Assembly (NCBI GenBank): GCA_910586025.1
Contig: CAJUIO010000016.1
Span: 1-45,641, forward strand
Direction of reading: 5' to 3'
Source: an uncultured Lachnospiraceae bacterium
GTDB taxonomy: Bacteria > Bacillota > Clostridia > Lachnospirales > Lachnospiraceae
Length of the DNA: 45,641 bases
This document shows, in pieces, positions 1-7,683 of this stretch (position 1 is the first letter of the stretch; the number at the start of each line of letters is the position of its first letter). Made by a program: the position numbers and the translations under genes. A model generated the notes under the pieces. It was not told the DNA's origin. It saw only the letters and a program-made list of their open reading frames with translations, and made no database searches.

Positions 1-1
1 T

Positions 2-73
2 ACATTCCGGTATCTGTCCAATGCCATAGAAAAGAGGGAGATGGATATTCCGGTGGTCACGAATCCTATTTAG
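2..73 (+). CDS. C-terminal end of an upstream gene (partial)
   Basis: An open frame enters from the left edge and ends at TAG (71-73). Only 23 residues are visible, ending in DIPVVTNPI, which is too little to name a family. The stop codon lies inside the direct repeat that flanks the hairpin element starting at base 74, so the element inserted immediately after the stop and left the protein end intact. That this frame is coding is inferred from the position of its stop and the absence of another candidate. Confidence 0.4.
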   Translation, partial: TFRYLSNAIEKREMDIPVVTNPI

Positions 74-307
74 GATTCGGTTGTCAAAAGTCCTGGCTGC
101 GCAGTGCGCCTGGCAATTGCACAAAAAAGTTGTGCGCCTTCCATTGTGCGGAGCATTCCGGTGAGCCTGCGAAAACGTAAATCGTGTTCAGCAAAGGCTT
201 CCACGATTTATGAGTCTCACCTCCATCGCACAAAAGTCAGTTACACGAACATTTTTTGTGCAAATTGCCAGGCGCACTGCGCAGCCAGGGCTTTTGACAA
301 CCGAATC
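74..307. mobile_element. MITE-like palindromic element with target-site duplication
   Basis: The two ends are near-perfect inverted repeats: GATTCGGTTGTCAAAAG at 74-90 pairs with CTTTTGACAACCGAATC at 291-307, and the match continues inward for about 53 bases with one mismatch and one indel. The inner part still pairs imperfectly and closes on an AAATCGTG/CACGATTT stem near 178-208. TATTTAG occurs directly on both sides (67-73 and 308-314; 8 bases if the shared C is counted). No frame in it looks like a gene. Terminal inverted repeats, small size, no coding capacity and a target-site duplication fit a non-autonomous transposable element. The repeat end carries an outward TTGACA (294-299), a possible -35 for the next gene. 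Confidence 0.8.
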
Positions 308-316
308 TATTTAGAT

Positions 317-355
317 AATTGCGATAGGAAATTGTGATAGGTAATTGCGAAACAG
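317..355 (+). repeat. 13-bp imperfect tandem repeat, about three units
   Basis: Units start at 317 (AATTGCGATAGGA), 330 (AATTGTGATAGGT) and 343 (AATTGCGAAACAG). The array sits between the hairpin element and the ribosome binding site of the HD-domain gene, in its 5' untranslated region. Function unknown. Confidence 0.6.
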
Positions 356-370
356 AAAGGAGAAATTAAG

Positions 371-955
371 ATGGAAAGCAGTATAACAAGGCAGGAAGCG
401 CTGGAATTACTAAGAGAATACAACAAGGAGCCCTTTCACCTGCAGCATGGCTTTACAGTGGAGGGAGTTATGCGCTGGTATGCAGATGAACTTGGCTATG
501 GGGAGGAAGCGGATTTCTGGGCAATCACCGGGCTTCTCCATGACATAGACTTTGAGCTCTATCCGCAGCAGCATTGTCAGAAGGCTCCGGAGCTTCTGAG
601 AAAGGGAGGCGTATCCGAGGAGATGGTGCGTGCCGTCTGTTCTCATGGGTACGGAATCTGCAGCGATACCCGGCCGGAGCATGAGATGGAAAAGGTGCTG
701 TTTGCGGTGGACGAGCTTACCGGGCTGATCGGTGCGGCGGCCTTGATGAGGCCGTCTAAGAGCGTGATGGACATGGAGGCTTCCAGTATCAAAAAGAAGT
801 TTAAGGACAAGAAATTTGCAGCCGGGTGTTCCAGAGACATTATCCGTCAGGGGGCGGAAAATTTGGGCTGGGAATTAAACGATCTGTTTGAAAAGACAAT
901 TCTTGCCATGCGCTCCTGTGAGGAGGCGGTTCGGAAGGAAATGGAAGCGCTGTGA
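371..955 (+). CDS. HD-domain phosphohydrolase-like protein
   Basis: 194-residue soluble protein. It carries an HD-superfamily metal site: H26, the H57-D58 doublet in LLHDIDFE, H92 in CSHGYG and D114 in FAVDELTG, the usual order and spacing. Such proteins hydrolyse phosphoester bonds in nucleotides or related substrates; the substrate here cannot be read from sequence. It starts at ATG 371 behind AGAAAGGAG. It is monocistronic and faces the GNAT gene; its leader lies downstream of a hairpin element and a 13-bp tandem repeat, so its transcription may have been altered by the insertion. Confidence 0.85.
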   Translation: MESSITRQEALELLREYNKEPFHLQHGFTVEGVMRWYADELGYGEEADFWAITGLLHDIDFELYPQQHCQKAPELLRKGGVSEEMVRAVCSHGYGICSDTRPEHEMEKVLFAVDELTGLIGAAALMRPSKSVMDMEASSIKKKFKDKKFAAGCSRDIIRQGAENLGWELNDLFEKTILAMRSCEEAVRKEMEAL

Positions 956-970
956 TTGGCGGAAGATGCT

Positions 971-1021
971 GCCTGCTCTGCCTGTGCCGGTTTTGTTCCA
1001 TTCGGTCAAAGGCAGAGCGGG
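971..1021. terminator. Possible hairpin between convergent genes
   Basis: CCTGCTCTGCCT near 971 pairs with AGGCAGAGCGGG ending near 1021 (11 of 12 positions), with a roughly 26-base loop, between the HD and GNAT genes. There is no clear T tract, so a terminator role is only likely from its position. Confidence 0.35.
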
Positions 1022-1043
1022 CACAGGTACCCGTGCAGGCAGG

Positions 1044-1514
1044 CTACAGCAAGATCTCCATTCCCACCTTCTGGGGCTTCAGGCCGCAGGATTCGTAGAA
1101 TTTCATGGCGCTTTCGTTGCAGGCCCACACGTTCAGAGTCACATTGTAGCATCCGCTTTTTCTGGCAAAAGAAAGAACTGCCTCATAGAGCCGCTTTCCG
1201 ATGTGCTGCCCCCGGATGGCCTCGTCCACGCACAGATCGTCAATATACAGTGTTTTGATATCCGTGAGGATGTTGTCGTCTATGTGCTGCTGAAAAATAC
1301 AGAAGGCATAGCCGAGTACCTCATCCCTCTCGTTCACCGCCACGAAGATGGGCCGCCTGTCGTCATGAATGATTCCGCACAGCTGGTCGTCCGTGTATTT
1401 CTTGGCACCGTATTGAAACAGATCCGGCCTGCCCCTGTGATGCACCAGGCAGACCTGCATTAATAAGTCGTTGATTCCGTCCATGTCCTGTTCTTTTGCT
1501 CTTCTGATTTCCAT
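1044..1514 (-). CDS. GNAT family N-acetyltransferase
   Basis: 156 residues from ATG 1514, chosen over the longer frame (1532) because GGGAG lies 8-9 bases before it. The acetyl-CoA loop is RGQHIGKRL (residues 101-109), preceded by the strand LYIDDLCVDEAI and followed by the typical tail VWACNESAMKFYESCGL. It transfers an acetyl group from acetyl-CoA to an amine of unknown identity. It is a single gene, convergent with the HD gene. The 191-residue open frame on the other strand (888-1463) is its shadow. Confidence 0.88.
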   Translation of the reverse strand: MEIRRAKEQDMDGINDLLMQVCLVHHRGRPDLFQYGAKKYTDDQLCGIIHDDRRPIFVAVNERDEVLGYAFCIFQQHIDDNILTDIKTLYIDDLCVDEAIRGQHIGKRLYEAVLSFARKSGCYNVTLNVWACNESAMKFYESCGLKPQKVGMEILL

Positions 1515-1568
1515 TGATCGTACTCCCTTCATTTCCGCAGGCTTTAACTGTGCGTTTTTTCTTCAAAA

Positions 1569-1599
1569 ATAATATTGCATAATTTTCCCCATGCGTCAA
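1569..1599 (-). promoter_or_regulatory. Candidate promoter of the GNAT gene
   Basis: On the minus strand TTGACG (1594-1599) and TATTAT (1569-1574) are separated by 19 bases, about 55 bases upstream of the start codon. The spacer is longer than ideal. Confidence 0.35.
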
Positions 1600-1673
1600 T
1601 CCCGTTATGCCTTTGCACACAGATACCTCCAACGGCGGATATTATCAGTTATGAACACGCCCGCTGCCTAAAC

Positions 1674-3638
1674 TCAGCACTTTTGGGGCAACACATTCCG
1701 CCTTAAGCTGGTATAGGCCAGCAGAATGTAGATTGCGTAAATCAGGAAGAAAATCCCCAGCGAGATTGCCACAATGACCCAGGGGCTGTTCATTCCCACC
1801 ATCACGCCCGGTTCGGGGGCGTGGGATAAGTTGAGGATAAAGGGTATGCCGATCAGCACAGGCGGCATTGCGGGCATGGCGTAGTAGATGGCGAACTGGC
1901 CGCACAGGGCTCTTGCCATCTCCCGCCGGTCCATGCCCAGCTTCTGCAGCAGGGTAAATTGCCGCCGATACCGCTCTGTCTCGCTGAGCTGCTGGATGGT
2001 CAGGATGGTGGCGGCGGTCATGGTGAGAGCCAGAGCCAGGAAAAAGAGGGGAAAGACGGTCAGGACGGTCAGGGCCGCCTCCTCCGCCTCTTCTGCGGCT
2101 TTGGTGTGAATCTCGTCATAGCTTGGCTCCAGAAGATTCTGTTCTCCCAGTTTATAATTAATGTCGCACAGGTCGTCAAATTGGATCTCCGTCACCGGCT
2201 GGGCGGTCTTGGCCGCATAGGCGTGGTGAAACACCGGAAGGCCATCCGCCGCAGCATCTGGCACCACGAGAATATACCGGGCTCCGTTGCCCGTGTCGTA
2301 ATTTTGCAGCAGATGTTCCGTGTGAACTCCGCCGGGAGTCAGACTGGCGCTCCCCAATGAGACGGGCCGGGTGTAGCCGGTCAGATGCTTTTCCAGATAA
2401 GCCCTGCAGTGGATGAGATACTCCCCCGGCTTCAATTCCACCGGTGGGTATCCGGCAATGGCGCGGAGTGCGGCGTAGTCGCTGTACCGCAGCACCGGAT
2501 CCCGGTCAAAGTAGCGGTAATAGTCCTCGCCGCAGTTTTCCACATAGTCCATGACCTGGCTGTTCCCCGCCTGGTAAATACTGTATGACAGCTCCCGCTC
2601 CACGGAAATGTTGTTCTGGATATAATCCAGATAATCCTGGCTGATCGGCTTGTTACCGGCAGCGCCGATATACAGGTCGAAGCAGGCATTTTCTGCCGCC
2701 CGGCCTGCGAAAAGCCCCCGGAAAACCAGTCCGGATCCCTCAGAGATTAGGGTGGCAGTAAAAATCATGGAGATGGTGGCCATCAGCACCCCCATGGTAG
2801 CCAGCTTGGCCGTAAGGGTGCGAAACACCAGCAGGCTTTGTCCCTGGTACTTCCGGGCTGGCCGTTTGTCGAAGAAAGCAGGTACGCCGGAGGCAAAGCT
2901 GAGGAAGAATCCGAACAGGAACGCAATTACGCATCCCGCCCCGATGATGCCAAAGATGGACCCTCCCGCCATCAACAGGCAGGTTCCGATCACGCCCAAC
3001 ACAATGGAGACAGAGAAAATCCAGCGGCGGGCTTTTCCCGTTTGAATGATCATTCCCTCGTTAGCCCTGTCAATATAGATCAGGTCGTGGATATTCGCCT
3101 TGCGGATATATTTGCGGCTGCGGCGAAGGGCGAAGAGGTAGATCAAGGCAAAATAGAGGATCGTCAGCCCCAAAGCGTGGAGGGAAAAGCCGAACGAGAA
3201 GGCGTAGGGCAGGCCGAACAGCGTCAGCACAATGGCGCGAAACGCTTGATAGAGCAGTCCGCCCAAGACAGTCCCCAGCACCAGGGCACAGCCTCCCACA
3301 GCCAGATTTTCCAGAAAAAACAGCCGGGCCACCTGCCGGTTTTGCAGGCCAATGAGCAGATAGGTTCCCAGTTCCCGGCCCCGGCGCAGGAGCATGAATC
3401 TGGTGGCGTAGGCCACCAGCCAGCCAAAGACACACACCACCACCGCGCTGGCCAGCACGATTATCAGGGGAAGCATTGATATACTCTTGGACAGGGTGCC
3501 GATCTCTTGAGAGAATACCAGCCCGTTAAACGAATACAACAGGGCGGCAGCCATGACCACTGTGACAAAGTAAACCAGATAGTCCCTGGTCTGGCGCCTG
3601 GCGTTGCGCAGGGAGAGCTCAGATAACGTCACTGACAT
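1674..3638 (-). CDS. BceB-like ABC transporter permease (FtsX family)
   Basis: About 654 residues with the BceB/VraG layout: an N-terminal membrane segment (about 20-42), a group of helices up to residue about 290, a roughly 200-residue extracytoplasmic domain, then three C-terminal helices. Bce-type permeases recognise cell-wall-active peptide antibiotics and signal to their partner kinase; the substrate here is unknown. The GTG at 3641 and ATG at 3638 are adjacent; ATG 3638 is taken, with AGGGGGT just before it. The start overlaps the end of the ATPase gene by about 20 bases, so the two are translationally coupled. Confidence 0.9.
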   Translation of the reverse strand: MSVTLSELSLRNARRQTRDYLVYFVTVVMAAALLYSFNGLVFSQEIGTLSKSISMLPLIIVLASAVVVCVFGWLVAYATRFMLLRRGRELGTYLLIGLQNRQVARLFFLENLAVGGCALVLGTVLGGLLYQAFRAIVLTLFGLPYAFSFGFSLHALGLTILYFALIYLFALRRSRKYIRKANIHDLIYIDRANEGMIIQTGKARRWIFSVSIVLGVIGTCLLMAGGSIFGIIGAGCVIAFLFGFFLSFASGVPAFFDKRPARKYQGQSLLVFRTLTAKLATMGVLMATISMIFTATLISEGSGLVFRGLFAGRAAENACFDLYIGAAGNKPISQDYLDYIQNNISVERELSYSIYQAGNSQVMDYVENCGEDYYRYFDRDPVLRYSDYAALRAIAGYPPVELKPGEYLIHCRAYLEKHLTGYTRPVSLGSASLTPGGVHTEHLLQNYDTGNGARYILVVPDAAADGLPVFHHAYAAKTAQPVTEIQFDDLCDINYKLGEQNLLEPSYDEIHTKAAEEAEEAALTVLTVFPLFFLALALTMTAATILTIQQLSETERYRRQFTLLQKLGMDRREMARALCGQFAIYYAMPAMPPVLIGIPFILNLSHAPEPGVMVGMNSPWVIVAISLGIFFLIYAIYILLAYTSLRRNVLPQKC

Positions 3639-4377
3639 CACCCCCTAACGCAGCAAGAACATCCAGAATTTCGTGGTAAAATACCGGCCGTCCCCGGTCT
3701 CCGCGGAGCAGTTCGTTGAACACCCGTCCATCCTTTAGGAACAGCACCCGTTTGGCATAGCTGGCGCTGTAAGCGTCGTGAGTGACCATGAGGATGGTGG
3801 CTCCCATATCACGATTCATGGTGGTCATAATTTCCAAAAGGTTTTTGGAGGCTTTGGAATCTAACGCCCCTGTGGGTTCATCCGCCAACAGCAAAGACTG
3901 TCCGGCCACCATCGCCCGGGCGCAGGCGGCCCGCTGCTTCTGGCCCCCGGAAACCTGATACGGAAATTTCGTCAGGATGTCGGTAATGCCCAGCTTTCCG
4001 GCCACCTCCCGCACCCGGTTCTGTACCGTTCCGGGATTCTGGTGATTCAGGGAGAGGGCCAGGCCGATGTTTTCCTCGATGGTCAGGGTATCCAGCAGAT
4101 TGAAGTCCTGAAACACAAAGCCCAGCCGTTCCCGGCGAAATTTCGCCAGTTCACTTTCCGACAGGTCGGCCACGCTCACTCCGTCCAGGAGAATTTTCCC
4201 GGCGCTGATGGCATCGATGGTGGAGATGCAGTTGAGCAGGGTGGTCTTGCCGGAGCCGGAGGCACCCATGATGGCCAGAAACTCTCCGGCCTCCACGTCA
4301 AAGCTCACCCGGTCCAGCGCCTTGGTGACATTGTTTTTGCTTCCGTAATATTTTTCGATGTTTTGTACTTGCAGCAT
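3619..4377 (-). CDS. BceA-like ABC transporter ATP-binding protein
   Basis: 252 residues. Walker A GASGSGKTT (about 39-47), signature VSGGQKQR (about 143-150), Walker B LLLADEPTGALD and the switch histidine in MVTHD are all present. It energises the downstream overlapping permease. Start ATG 4377 has a perfect AAAGGAGG 7 bases ahead. The C-terminal tail after the H-loop is typical of this class. The gene lies directly downstream of a BceR-type operator (4455-4470), indicating induction by the adjacent response regulator. Confidence 0.93.
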   Translation of the reverse strand: MLQVQNIEKYYGSKNNVTKALDRVSFDVEAGEFLAIMGASGSGKTTLLNCISTIDAISAGKILLDGVSVADLSESELAKFRRERLGFVFQDFNLLDTLTIEENIGLALSLNHQNPGTVQNRVREVAGKLGITDILTKFPYQVSGGQKQRAACARAMVAGQSLLLADEPTGALDSKASKNLLEIMTTMNRDMGATILMVTHDAYSASYAKRVLFLKDGRVFNELLRGDRGRPVFYHEILDVLAALGGDVSDVI

Positions 4378-4412
4378 ATCGTTTACCTCCTTTGCTTGTG
4401 GCTCTATGGTAT

Positions 4413-4440
4413 ATCATAAGCAAAGGCTGTTGTATCGAAA
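4413..4440 (-). promoter_or_regulatory. Candidate promoter of the BceAB-like operon
   Basis: Minus-strand TTTCGA (4435-4440), 16-base spacer, TATGAT (4413-4418), 35 bases upstream of the ATPase start. The weak -35 suits a promoter needing an activator, and the operator at 4455-4470 lies just upstream. Confidence 0.5.
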
Positions 4441-4454
4441 TCATATTGATTTGT

Positions 4455-4470
4455 CTTACAGTTTTGTAAG
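4455..4470. promoter_or_regulatory. BceR-type operator (TTACA-N4-TGTAA)
   Basis: CTTACAGTTTTGTAAG is an inverted repeat with core TTACA-N4-TGTAA. This agrees with the consensus described for BceR-like regulators (TNACA-N4-TGTAA) as I recall it. It overlaps the kinase stop codon (4456-4458) and lies upstream of the transporter promoter, the expected location for activation by the response regulator encoded at 5463-6131. Confidence 0.7.
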
Positions 4471-5466
4471 GTTCTGTTTTGCGGGAAAGATGAGGGTCAC
4501 GGTGGTCCGCTTTCCTTGCTCGGAGGCGATATCCAGCCCAAGTTCCAGGAAACCGGACAGTTTTTGGCACAGGTACAGGCCCATACCAGTGGAACCGCCC
4601 CGGCTCCGTCCGTTGCTGCCAGTGAAACCTCTCTCAAAAATACGAGGCAGTTCATGGGCGGGGATACCAATGCCGTTGTCCGAGACGGTAAGCCGTACCT
4701 GTTTTCCGAGGGGATGGGCTGAGATTGTGATGACCGGGGCTTCTCCCCGATAGCGAGCAGCGTTTTGAAGCAGTTGGCCCAGGATGAACACCGCCCACTT
4801 TTCATCGGTATAGACAGTACAGTTCAGCCCCTCTGTCTCCACCCGGATGCCGTTTTGAATCAGCAGGGAGCGGTGGTTTTCAATCGCCTGGGCAGCAATT
4901 TTCTCCAGCTTTACCTGCCGGAGCAGGAAGTCCCGTTCCGGACTCTCCGCACGGGCGTAGAATAGGGCCCGCTCCACATGGGCTTCAACCTGCGCAAGCT
5001 CTGAGATCAGTTTCCGGCGGGGCTCCCCGTCCAAATCCCGGCAAATGAGCCGGGCAGCAGTGATGGGGGCTTTGATTTCATGCACCCATTGTTCCACATA
5101 CTCCCGGTACTCCCGCTGGGATGCCTGCGCATCGGACACCGCCCCCGTCATGGCCCGGCCCGCACGGCGGGTCAGATTGAACAACCGCCGTTCATAGAGA
5201 TTTTGGGGAGGCGGAACGCACTCGGTAAACAGGTATTTTCGATCCAGACTGTCCAGAATGGATTCCAGCTCCCGAAGGCGAGTTCGCTGGGAAAAAAAGT
5301 CGGACAGCTGTACCGCACAAAAGACCAGCAGAAATACCGCTGCCAAAATCGCCAGCACACCGGACTGGGTTCCGGTGGCTCGGAGAAACAGGATGGCTAT
5401 CGTGAAGCAAAGCAGTGGTGTTATGATCCGGAACAGCCGGTCCGATAAAAATTCCCGAAGTGTCAT
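4456..5466 (-). CDS. BceS-like intramembrane-sensing histidine kinase
   Basis: 336 residues. Two membrane helices (about 13-29 and 36-54) are joined by a very short outer loop, so there is no ligand-binding domain; BceS-type kinases sense through their partner transporter. The H box is WVHEIKAPI with H129, then N box QLLQNAARYR, G1 DNGIGIPAHE, F box and G2 GMGLYLCQKL. It overlaps the response-regulator gene by 4 bases (start 5466) and precedes the transporter it should control. Confidence 0.92.
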   Translation of the reverse strand: MTLREFLSDRLFRIITPLLCFTIAILFLRATGTQSGVLAILAAVFLLVFCAVQLSDFFSQRTRLRELESILDSLDRKYLFTECVPPPQNLYERRLFNLTRRAGRAMTGAVSDAQASQREYREYVEQWVHEIKAPITAARLICRDLDGEPRRKLISELAQVEAHVERALFYARAESPERDFLLRQVKLEKIAAQAIENHRSLLIQNGIRVETEGLNCTVYTDEKWAVFILGQLLQNAARYRGEAPVITISAHPLGKQVRLTVSDNGIGIPAHELPRIFERGFTGSNGRSRGGSTGMGLYLCQKLSGFLELGLDIASEQGKRTTVTLIFPAKQNLTKL

Positions 5467-6131
5467 AGCTGATACCCCATTCCCCGCCGGGTCTTGATGG
5501 CATCGGGCAGGCCGATCTTTGCCAGTTTTCCCCGTAGACGGGTCATATTCACACTGAGCGTATTGTCGTCAATATAAATCTGATTGTCCCATAGCGTATC
5601 AATCAGATCGGCCCGGGAGACAATCTGTCCTGCATGGGCCATCAGACATGCTAAAATCTGCAGTTCATTCCGGGTCAGCTCCGCAGTCCCTCCGCCAGCC
5701 GACACTGTCCCTTTTGTCAGGCTTAGGCGCAGCTTACCGTCATCCAGAATATCAGACGGCTCCGGCTCACCAAAACTCCGGCGCAGGACTGCCTTGATTC
5801 GGGCCAGCAGAACGGGGACGCTGTATGGCTTGGTGATGTAGTCGTCCCCGCCCAGGCTCAACGCCCGCACCTCGTCCACACCGGCATCCCGGCTGGTGAC
5901 AAAGATCATCGGTGCGAGAGACACTTTCCGCAGTGCGGCGCACAGAGAGAAGCCGTCTTTACCCGGAAGGCCAATGTCCAAAAGAATAAGGTCCGGGCGT
6001 TCCTGCGCTGCCTGCCCCGGCACATCTGTAAACTCCGTAACCATCAAAGGCGTATATCCCTCGTTTTTCAGGAGTAACGCCAGTTCCTCACGAATGGCCG
6101 GGTCATCCTCGATTATCATAATTTTTTGCAT
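5463..6131 (-). CDS. BceR-like OmpR-family response regulator
   Basis: 222 residues. The receiver domain has acidic pocket E8-D9-D10, phosphoacceptor D52 (LILLDIGLPG) and the conserved lysine in ITKPYS. The C-terminal winged helix (about 125-222) ends in TRRGMGYQL. It is the first gene of a four-gene regulator/transporter set read right to left (regulator, kinase, ATPase, permease). Its predicted target is the inverted repeat at 4455-4470. Its own ribosome binding site (GGGCGG) is weak. Confidence 0.92.
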   Translation of the reverse strand: MQKIMIIEDDPAIREELALLLKNEGYTPLMVTEFTDVPGQAAQERPDLILLDIGLPGKDGFSLCAALRKVSLAPMIFVTSRDAGVDEVRALSLGGDDYITKPYSVPVLLARIKAVLRRSFGEPEPSDILDDGKLRLSLTKGTVSAGGGTAELTRNELQILACLMAHAGQIVSRADLIDTLWDNQIYIDDNTLSVNMTRLRGKLAKIGLPDAIKTRRGMGYQL

Positions 6132-6160
6132 ACTGCCATTACCGCCCTATCGTTTTCCCT

Positions 6161-6190
6161 ATACTAACACGAATAAAGCGTACTTGTCCA
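6161..6190 (-). promoter_or_regulatory. Candidate promoter of the bceRS-like genes
   Basis: Minus strand TGGACA (6185-6190), 18-base spacer, TAGTAT (6161-6166), about 30 bases before the response-regulator start. Confidence 0.5.
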
Positions 6191-6212
6191 GAAGCGGTTA
6201 TCAGCCGGAAAG

Positions 6213-6764
6213 TCACCAACCCCGCTGCAAGCCGGCGGCGTTTTGGCTCTCCTTTTGTTCATACCGGTCTGCCAGACGGCGGACCCCGGCAAGTTTCAGA
6301 ATCTGCTCCCGTACCGCCCGGGTATCCGCTCCAAGACCCACAGTCACTTCGTAATTGGCGGAATCTGCAAGAGGATTTGCGTCAAAGGAAGCGGCAAGCT
6401 CCCTGGATAGATATGCGTCGGCAAATTCCTCCCAGGCCTCGCCTGCGCTGACAAAGCGCACGGACACGATCCCGTCCATGGAGGAAAGGGCTTCGCCCAG
6501 CTCGTCGATCTGCTCCTTTTGGATGTCATAGTCAAAAAACACGGCCAGATTTTTTGTCTGGTACAGATCATAAGCGGCGTAGGCGGGCATGCTCGCGGTA
6601 AGCGCAATGACTGCGGCGGTGAGGACGGCCGCAGCCGTCCTGGAATTCCGGAACCAGAAATTATCCGTATGGCGGCGGCTTTGGCAGCCATTTATCAGAC
6701 TTTCCTTCATCTGCTTTGGCATGGTGATTTCTTGTATGCTTTGTTTCAGTTTTTCGTATCTCAT
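6213..6764 (-). CDS. Putative anti-sigma factor with FtsX-like extracytoplasmic domain
   Basis: 183 residues. A short N-terminal cytoplasmic segment (1-40), one membrane helix (about 43-64) and an outer domain. Residues 72-165 follow the FtsX extracellular-domain pattern: a strand AVFFDYDI, an amphipathic helix, MDGIVSVRFVSAGEAWEEF, the NPLADSANYEV motif and the closing LKLAGVRRL. It sits 14 bases after an ECF sigma gene, with ribosome binding site AGGAGG, so a role as membrane-bound partner of that sigma factor is inferred from context. It lacks the other three helices of FtsX, so it is not a truncated FtsX in the usual sense. The FtsX resemblance is by eye. Confidence 0.65.
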   Translation of the reverse strand: MRYEKLKQSIQEITMPKQMKESLINGCQSRRHTDNFWFRNSRTAAAVLTAAVIALTASMPAYAAYDLYQTKNLAVFFDYDIQKEQIDELGEALSSMDGIVSVRFVSAGEAWEEFADAYLSRELAASFDANPLADSANYEVTVGLGADTRAVREQILKLAGVRRLADRYEQKESQNAAGLQRGW

Positions 6765-6778
6765 AAACAGACCTCCTG

Positions 6779-7249
6779 TTATTCGGTTAATTTTTGTTTT
6801 AATGCTTCTTTTCCCCTCTGCAGACGCTTCTTTGCGGCGCTTTCAGAAATACCCAGGATCTGGGAAATCTCCTTTAGCCGGTAGCCCTCGATATAATGAA
6901 GAAGGAGCACCGCCTTATATTTGGGAGGAAGGAGAAGAACCTCCTTCATGATCTCGTGATCCTCCGGGATTTCGCATGCGGTATCAAGCTGTTCCAGACT
7001 GACATAGGCATGCCGGCGGTTAAAGCGGAGAAAATCCTTGCACAGGTTGACCGTTGTGCGGATCATCCAGGCTTTTTCGTGTTCCTCGTCCCGAAATGCC
7101 GGCGCTTTGTCCATGTATTTCAGAAATACTTCCTGCAGCACATCCTGTATATCGTGAGGATTTGCGAGAAGGACATAAGCGGTACGGTAGAGAAGATCGC
7201 CGTAAGCTTGAATCACACGCTGTATCTGGGTTTCATTTTTGGTATTCAC
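6779..7249 (-). CDS. ECF-type RNA polymerase sigma factor
   Basis: 156 residues with sigma region 2 (about 10-75, including DVLQEVFLKY and the helix ending in DFLRFNRR) and region 4 (about 100-152, with LKEISQILGISESAAKKRL as helix-turn-helix). No region 1.1 or 3. It starts at GTG 7249 with GGAGG 8 bases upstream; the ATG two bases earlier is out of frame and runs straight into TGA. It pairs with the downstream membrane protein and is probably activated by a surface signal. Confidence 0.9.
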   Translation of the reverse strand: MNTKNETQIQRVIQAYGDLLYRTAYVLLANPHDIQDVLQEVFLKYMDKAPAFRDEEHEKAWMIRTTVNLCKDFLRFNRRHAYVSLEQLDTACEIPEDHEIMKEVLLLPPKYKAVLLLHYIEGYRLKEISQILGISESAAKKRLQRGKEALKQKLTE

Positions 7250-7317
7250 ATGTTGTTCCTCCGAAGTAGCATCTCCATGTATTTTGCGGGCAGGCGAGCG
7301 CTCGTTTTCCCGCTTCT

Positions 7318-7334
7318 ATCATATACACGTTTCA
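7318..7334 (-). promoter_or_regulatory. Possible promoter elements of the sigma operon
   Basis: On the minus strand TGAAAC (7329-7334) resembles an ECF -35 element, as expected for autoregulation, and TATGAT (7318-7323) resembles a housekeeping -10. The two do not form one well-spaced promoter, so either reading is tentative. Confidence 0.25.
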
Positions 7335-7383
7335 GGGATTTAAAAAGTGACAAATGATGTAAAATAAGTTAGTATTATTTTAA

Positions 7384-7653
7384 CGCTACATACCAACAGC
7401 ATACCGGCGGCGTACTCCGGGCAGGCGCCTGCGAAGTCAAAGCTTCTGGCAATCCGCCTTGCATAATGACAAATCACCGCAGGTACGCTTGCGCTACATG
7501 TCGCTCGCAGCGGTGCGTAAGGCGCTAAAGCACAGCGCCTAAGCACCGGCGGCTCCAAAGTACCTTGCTTGCGATTTGTCATCATGTAAGGCCTGGATTT
7601 TAAGTCCGCCGCTTCGCAGGCGCCTGCCCGGAGTACGCTGTCGGTATGCAGCG
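7384..7653. mobile_element. Long palindromic repeat element (MITE-like or REP-like)
   Basis: About 270 bases that fold into one hairpin. The outer ends CGCTACATACC (7384) and GGTATGCAGCG (ending 7653) pair. CGTACTCCGGGCAGGCGCC near 7411 pairs with GGCGCCTGCCCGGAGTACG ending near 7638. ATGACAAATC and GATTTGTCAT pair further in. The centre is a near-perfect stem 7511-7526/7533-7548 with a short loop. The left arm has about 10 extra bases near 7400. No convincing target-site duplication is seen (only TATTA at 7373-7377 and 7654-7658). The 81-residue open frame inside it has no protein character. It separates divergent genes. Confidence 0.7.
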
Positions 7654-7683
7654 TATTAAAGACAATGGGAAGGGAAGGAGAAT

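Noticed and set aside
888..1463. 191-residue open frame on the plus strand
   Set aside because: Antisense to the clear GNAT gene and overlapping the HD gene end; its sequence is the shadow of those genes.
7340..7585. 81-residue open frame on the minus strand
   Set aside because: It lies almost wholly inside the palindromic element, has no ribosome binding site and no protein-like composition.
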